A DNA stretch of 64,000 nucleotides from Amia ocellicauda (lineage: Eukaryota; Chordata; Actinopteri; Amiiformes; Amiidae): contig NC_089853.1 of assembly GCF_036373705.1 (NCBI RefSeq), positions 4,698,905 through 4,762,904 on the forward strand, written 5' to 3'. The notes under the pieces are model-generated. The model had not been told where the DNA came from. It ran no database searches and saw nothing but the letters and a program-made list of their open reading frames with translations. Shown piece after piece: positions 61,085 through 64,000 of the stretch (position 1 is the first letter of the stretch; every line of letters starts with the position of its first letter). The translations under genes and the position numbers were made by a program.

Positions 61085-61725
61085 GATCACTAATGTTATA
61101 TGCATATTATGTTATCTTCTTGATACTCCAAGCATTCATCTCTCCATGCTTCTTTGTGTCGTCTGCAGTTTCTGTAACGTTCTCGCAGTTAGTGACCAGG
61201 TTTCACATCCATAAGTGAACGCTGGTAATGTGCATCGATTGAATACTTTTCTGTTCAAGTGTGTGGATTTCGAACGCTCCTTCAAGAGTTTTGATGTGAA
61301 GAGTTTTGGAGAGATCGTGTCTCCTAGACGAACTCCTTTGCAAATCTTATTCTAGTCAGTGTTTTGGTGTAGTCACAGTATATTTAATAAGACTACAGGT
61401 TTCCTCAATGTTTCGATTTCTTCAAGCCCTGATGAATGAGTTTGTATATATTGAATCAAATGTTTTCTCATAGTCAACAAAGCCCAGCACATAGGGAGAT
61501 CATATTCTCTGCATCTTTGCAAAACTTCCCGTACAAGTTGTATATGATCCATGGTGTTATATCCACTTCTGAACCCTGCTTGTTCTCTTGGTTGGGCGAA
61601 GTCCAGTGTGTCTTGAAGGCGATGTGTTAATATCTTTGTAAACACTCTGTATAAGATGGGAAGAGGACTAATAGTAATCACATCTCGTCTCCTTTTGTGT
61701 AACAGTCGGGTTATTCCACTTATCT
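61085..61725 (-). mobile_element. RTE-like LINE reverse transcriptase fragment
   Basis: The - strand reads, in order, LPILYRVFTKILTHRLQ and FAQPREQAGFRSGYNTMDHI (about 61670-61530), which are reverse transcriptase finger/palm motifs. Next is a GVRLGDTISPKLFT match (about 61345-61300), then FNRCTLPAFTYGCETWSLTA and QTTQRSMER near the end (about 61240-61130). The segment with the catalytic FADD-type box is missing and the frame changes several times. This is a dead, internally deleted non-LTR retrotransposon. The RTE assignment rests on remembered motif wording, and a related clade is possible. Confidence 0.8.
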
Positions 61726-62850
61726 GGTATTTGTTTAATTTTGAGACAATGTAAAAAAGTTTTACAAGAATGTTCTCCATTTCTTCTTCAGCTGATTTTA
61801 CACACGCACGCACACACACAGATTGAAAACAAAAATGGAAGTTGAATTGTGCCACTTGCAGCAATAAAATCACTAACTAAAACACTTTTATGTTTCTTTC
61901 TTTGGGTTTGTTTTTGTGTCTATAAAACAGTGCATGTCAACACACAACGATTAGAAACACACAAGTCAAGACAATGGGTTTTTGAATTTTTGCCTTTAAT
62001 TCTATTTTATGTTGTTGCTAGTACAGGTCTGTGGGTGAAGAATGTGCATGTCAGACCAGTGACTGTAAAAAAAGCAGAGGTTTAAAAGTCATCTCTGTAA
62101 TTTCATGGGCCCTCTGACAACCTTTGGCCTTCAGAATCAACACTGTCTCAGAACAAAACACAGAGGAACCAGGAACACAGTCATGCTGCTTTCAGTTACA
62201 ATAAAAAGTGATGACAATAGAAGTTGTGTGTGTATAAACAGTAGCTTTCTCAGTCCGTACCCACAACATTTCAGGCGAAAGGGCAAAGGTGGAAACCCAA
62301 GAGTGGCAAATGATTAGCATGACATTTCTCTCTTTCGCTCAGGTCCACAGACCACCCGATACTATCCTCAGAAAACGCAGGACGCTGAAGGTCCAAGTCA
62401 CCTTCAGGATGTGAGACCTGCAGCTTTCCTACGGACACAGGCTTTAGATAAACAGAGATGCCACATACAGATTAAGGTTCTTTTTGTTTTTGAGGTAACA
62501 AACATTCCTGAACATGGACAGAAATAACCAGTCCTCCTGGGTCCTGTGTTTGCCAGTAGCTTTGCAAATCGCCTCGAGCTGTACAAGGAAATGCTTCAGC
62601 TTTCCGATTCCTTCTGCTCTCTCAGATAACTATAGCAGCATAATACACTATCGCCTAGGTGGATTCCTACTGGTCAGAAAAACACCTTCTCTGATTCTTT
62701 CTTTAGGTTCGGAGAAAAGAACGAGGAAATCTTTGCGAATGGGATGAAAATCCTGTCTGTATAAAACTAGATCTATCTAAAAAAAGATTGGAGACCCATG
62801 AAATGACAATACAGAATTTCAATCTCAACGTACAGTTTAATAATTCTAAT
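61726..62850. other. Intergenic DNA next to the ccnd1 3' end
   Basis: I see no gene or recognisable repeat apart from a short ACGC/ACAC run near 61802. The transcript end of ccnd1 may lie in this interval or just right of it. Confidence 0.55.
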
Positions 62851-62889
62851 AAAATAGGTAGAAAAACGTGTTCTTAAATCATATCTACT

Positions 62890-64000
62890 TAGAATTTATT
62901 GTGCAGTAAATACACGTGATTAAAAATGTCGAGCTTCTGGCCATTTGTGTTGAAGACATGAAGACATCAAAAACATTTTAATCAAAACTGTGTTAAATTA
63001 TTACCAGAAAACACACTATGGCTTTATAGGTAGACATGACATTTACAAACTTCCATCATATCTGCTTTGAAATTGTACAAAAGCTTTATAAATATATAAA
63101 AGTGGGCCTTTACTGGCCTAATAGGGGGAATACAGTCTCTTTCAATGAAACAGCTTAAAACTCAAAGAGTTTATATAATCAGGTAAGATATGGCACCAGT
63201 TTCAATCAATGCTATCTACTTGCACACTGCAGGACCCATTTGGATATTGATAAATGCATTTAAATTTGCAGTTTAAAACAGATCTATTAGGCACAGAATA
63301 AAAAAAAAAAAGATAAAAGAAAAAAATTGTAACAACCCGGACTAATCAACAATAAATCTTGACTGCAGCATGAGGTATTGTGGAACAGGAACCTTTGTCT
63401 TTCTCCTTTTTTTTTCCTTTTTTTTTTGGAATAGCGCAGAAATCACATTAAGTAAAAACTGATCACATAAAAAAAACTACAAAAAACAAACAAGATGTCA
63501 ATAATATCATAATTTTCTATGAGAAAATTAAAAACCCTATTACATGGCAGTATATTGACATTGTAATAAAAATGATCAACAAAATAGCAGCAAAACACTT
63601 TAGATAAGAGAAAAAAAGCATCGTTTTTTTGTTTGTTTTAGTTTTGTTTTGTTTTTTTTGTCGTTTTTCTGTTTTCATACTTTGCTGGGAACTCTTCCAT
63701 AGCAGCTCAATAAGTCGGAGCGTCGACTCCGTTTTCTTTTTTTTTTCTTTTTTTTTTTTCTTGTTTTACAATCAACATCTTAAAATCGGCAGTTATTCAC
63801 TTACACTACACCATCGCACCTTCCTCACGCAGCAACTTCAACTTTTTATCCTCCACCTTCATCCTCCACTCCTCTCTAGAAACACGTAGAAATACATCTC
63901 CAAGTTGTGCAAATCTTCTAATAGCCTCTAAAAATGTATGTTGAAGGTTTGGGAGACACACTGGAACGATACTTTTTTTTTTTTTTCCTTTTTCAAGTAC
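62890..64000 (-). other. ccnd1: ccnd1 (cyclin D1) 3' UTR, partial
   Basis: Read on the - strand, several blocks match the human CCND1 3' UTR as I remember it, in the same order. They are a TTTGCACAACTTGGAGATGT block (about 63903-63922), the TTTGCTGCTATT block followed by TACAATGTCA and TACTGCCATGTA (63541-63595), a TATGTGATCA-TTAATGTGAT-CTATTCCAAAAA series (63428-63475) and CCACAATACCTCATGC (63369-63384). Position and tail-to-tail orientation with lto1 agree with the human gene order. Coding exons are to the right, outside the window. A - strand AATAAA at 62895-62900 is a possible poly(A) signal, but the true 3' end is uncertain. Confidence 0.85.
63586..63592 (-). promoter_or_regulatory. ccnd1: miR-15/16-type target site in ccnd1 3' UTR
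   Basis: On the transcript strand this reads TGCTGCT, complementary to the miR-15/16 family seed. It lies in a block conserved with human CCND1, which is a known miR-15/16 target. The match and its conserved context are seen; repression in this species is inferred. Confidence 0.55.

Overview
The window is vertebrate nuclear DNA, most likely from a ray-finned fish. It has small multi-exon genes with GT-AG introns, AT-rich intergenic DNA full of (CA)n, (TA)n, (CT)n and (GATA)n microsatellites, and Tc1-like, CR1-like and RTE-like transposon fragments. I cannot name the species. The repeat mix would suit a non-teleost fish (gar, bowfin, sturgeon) or an early teleost lineage, but this is a weak inference.

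Four complete protein-coding genes lie on the + strand: fgf3 (12210-16091), fgf4 (25670-29046), fgf19 (45651-48066) and lto1/oraov1 (50123-52668). The right edge (about 62.9-64.0 kb) holds part of the ccnd1 (cyclin D1) 3' UTR on the - strand, recognised from blocks deeply conserved with the human CCND1 3' UTR. The ccnd1 coding exons lie beyond the window. This is the ancestral vertebrate FGF3-FGF4-FGF19-LTO1-CCND1 block (human 11q13), in inverted orientation, with lto1 and ccnd1 tail to tail as in human.

The three FGF genes share one architecture: three coding exons, a first intron splitting a Ser codon (phase 1), a 104-nt middle exon and a phase-0 second intron. They encode secreted signals. 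Fgf3 and Fgf4 are heparin-binding paracrine ligands for FGFRs. Fgf19 is an endocrine-type ligand with a recognisable beta-Klotho-binding tail. lto1 is a housekeeping gene acting in Fe-S cluster delivery to the ribosome recycling factor ABCE1. Its GC-rich promoter looks ubiquitous, and one intron appears to use a GC-AG splice pair.

Layout: 1-12 kb intergenic DNA upstream of fgf3 with two candidate enhancer segments carrying TCF/LEF motifs; 12.1-17.1 kb fgf3; 17.1-25.4 kb intergenic; 25.4-31.5 kb fgf4 with a long 3' UTR; 31.5-45.4 kb intergenic; 45.5-48.8 kb fgf19; 49.4-49.8 kb a decayed Tc1-like transposase; 50.0-53.1 kb lto1, with an internally deleted Tc1-like element in intron 1 and a hAT-type MITE in intron 2; 53.1-62.8 kb intergenic with a CACA/GACA minisatellite, a CR1-like LINE 3' end and an RTE-like LINE fragment; then the ccnd1 3' UTR.

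I found no undescribed multi-gene system, RNA gene or CRISPR array. The observations most worth checking are a possible CUG-initiated N-terminal extension of Fgf3, the lto1 GC-AG intron, an N-glycosylation sequon inside the Klotho-binding tail of Fgf19, and the conserved miR-15/16-type site in the ccnd1 3' UTR.
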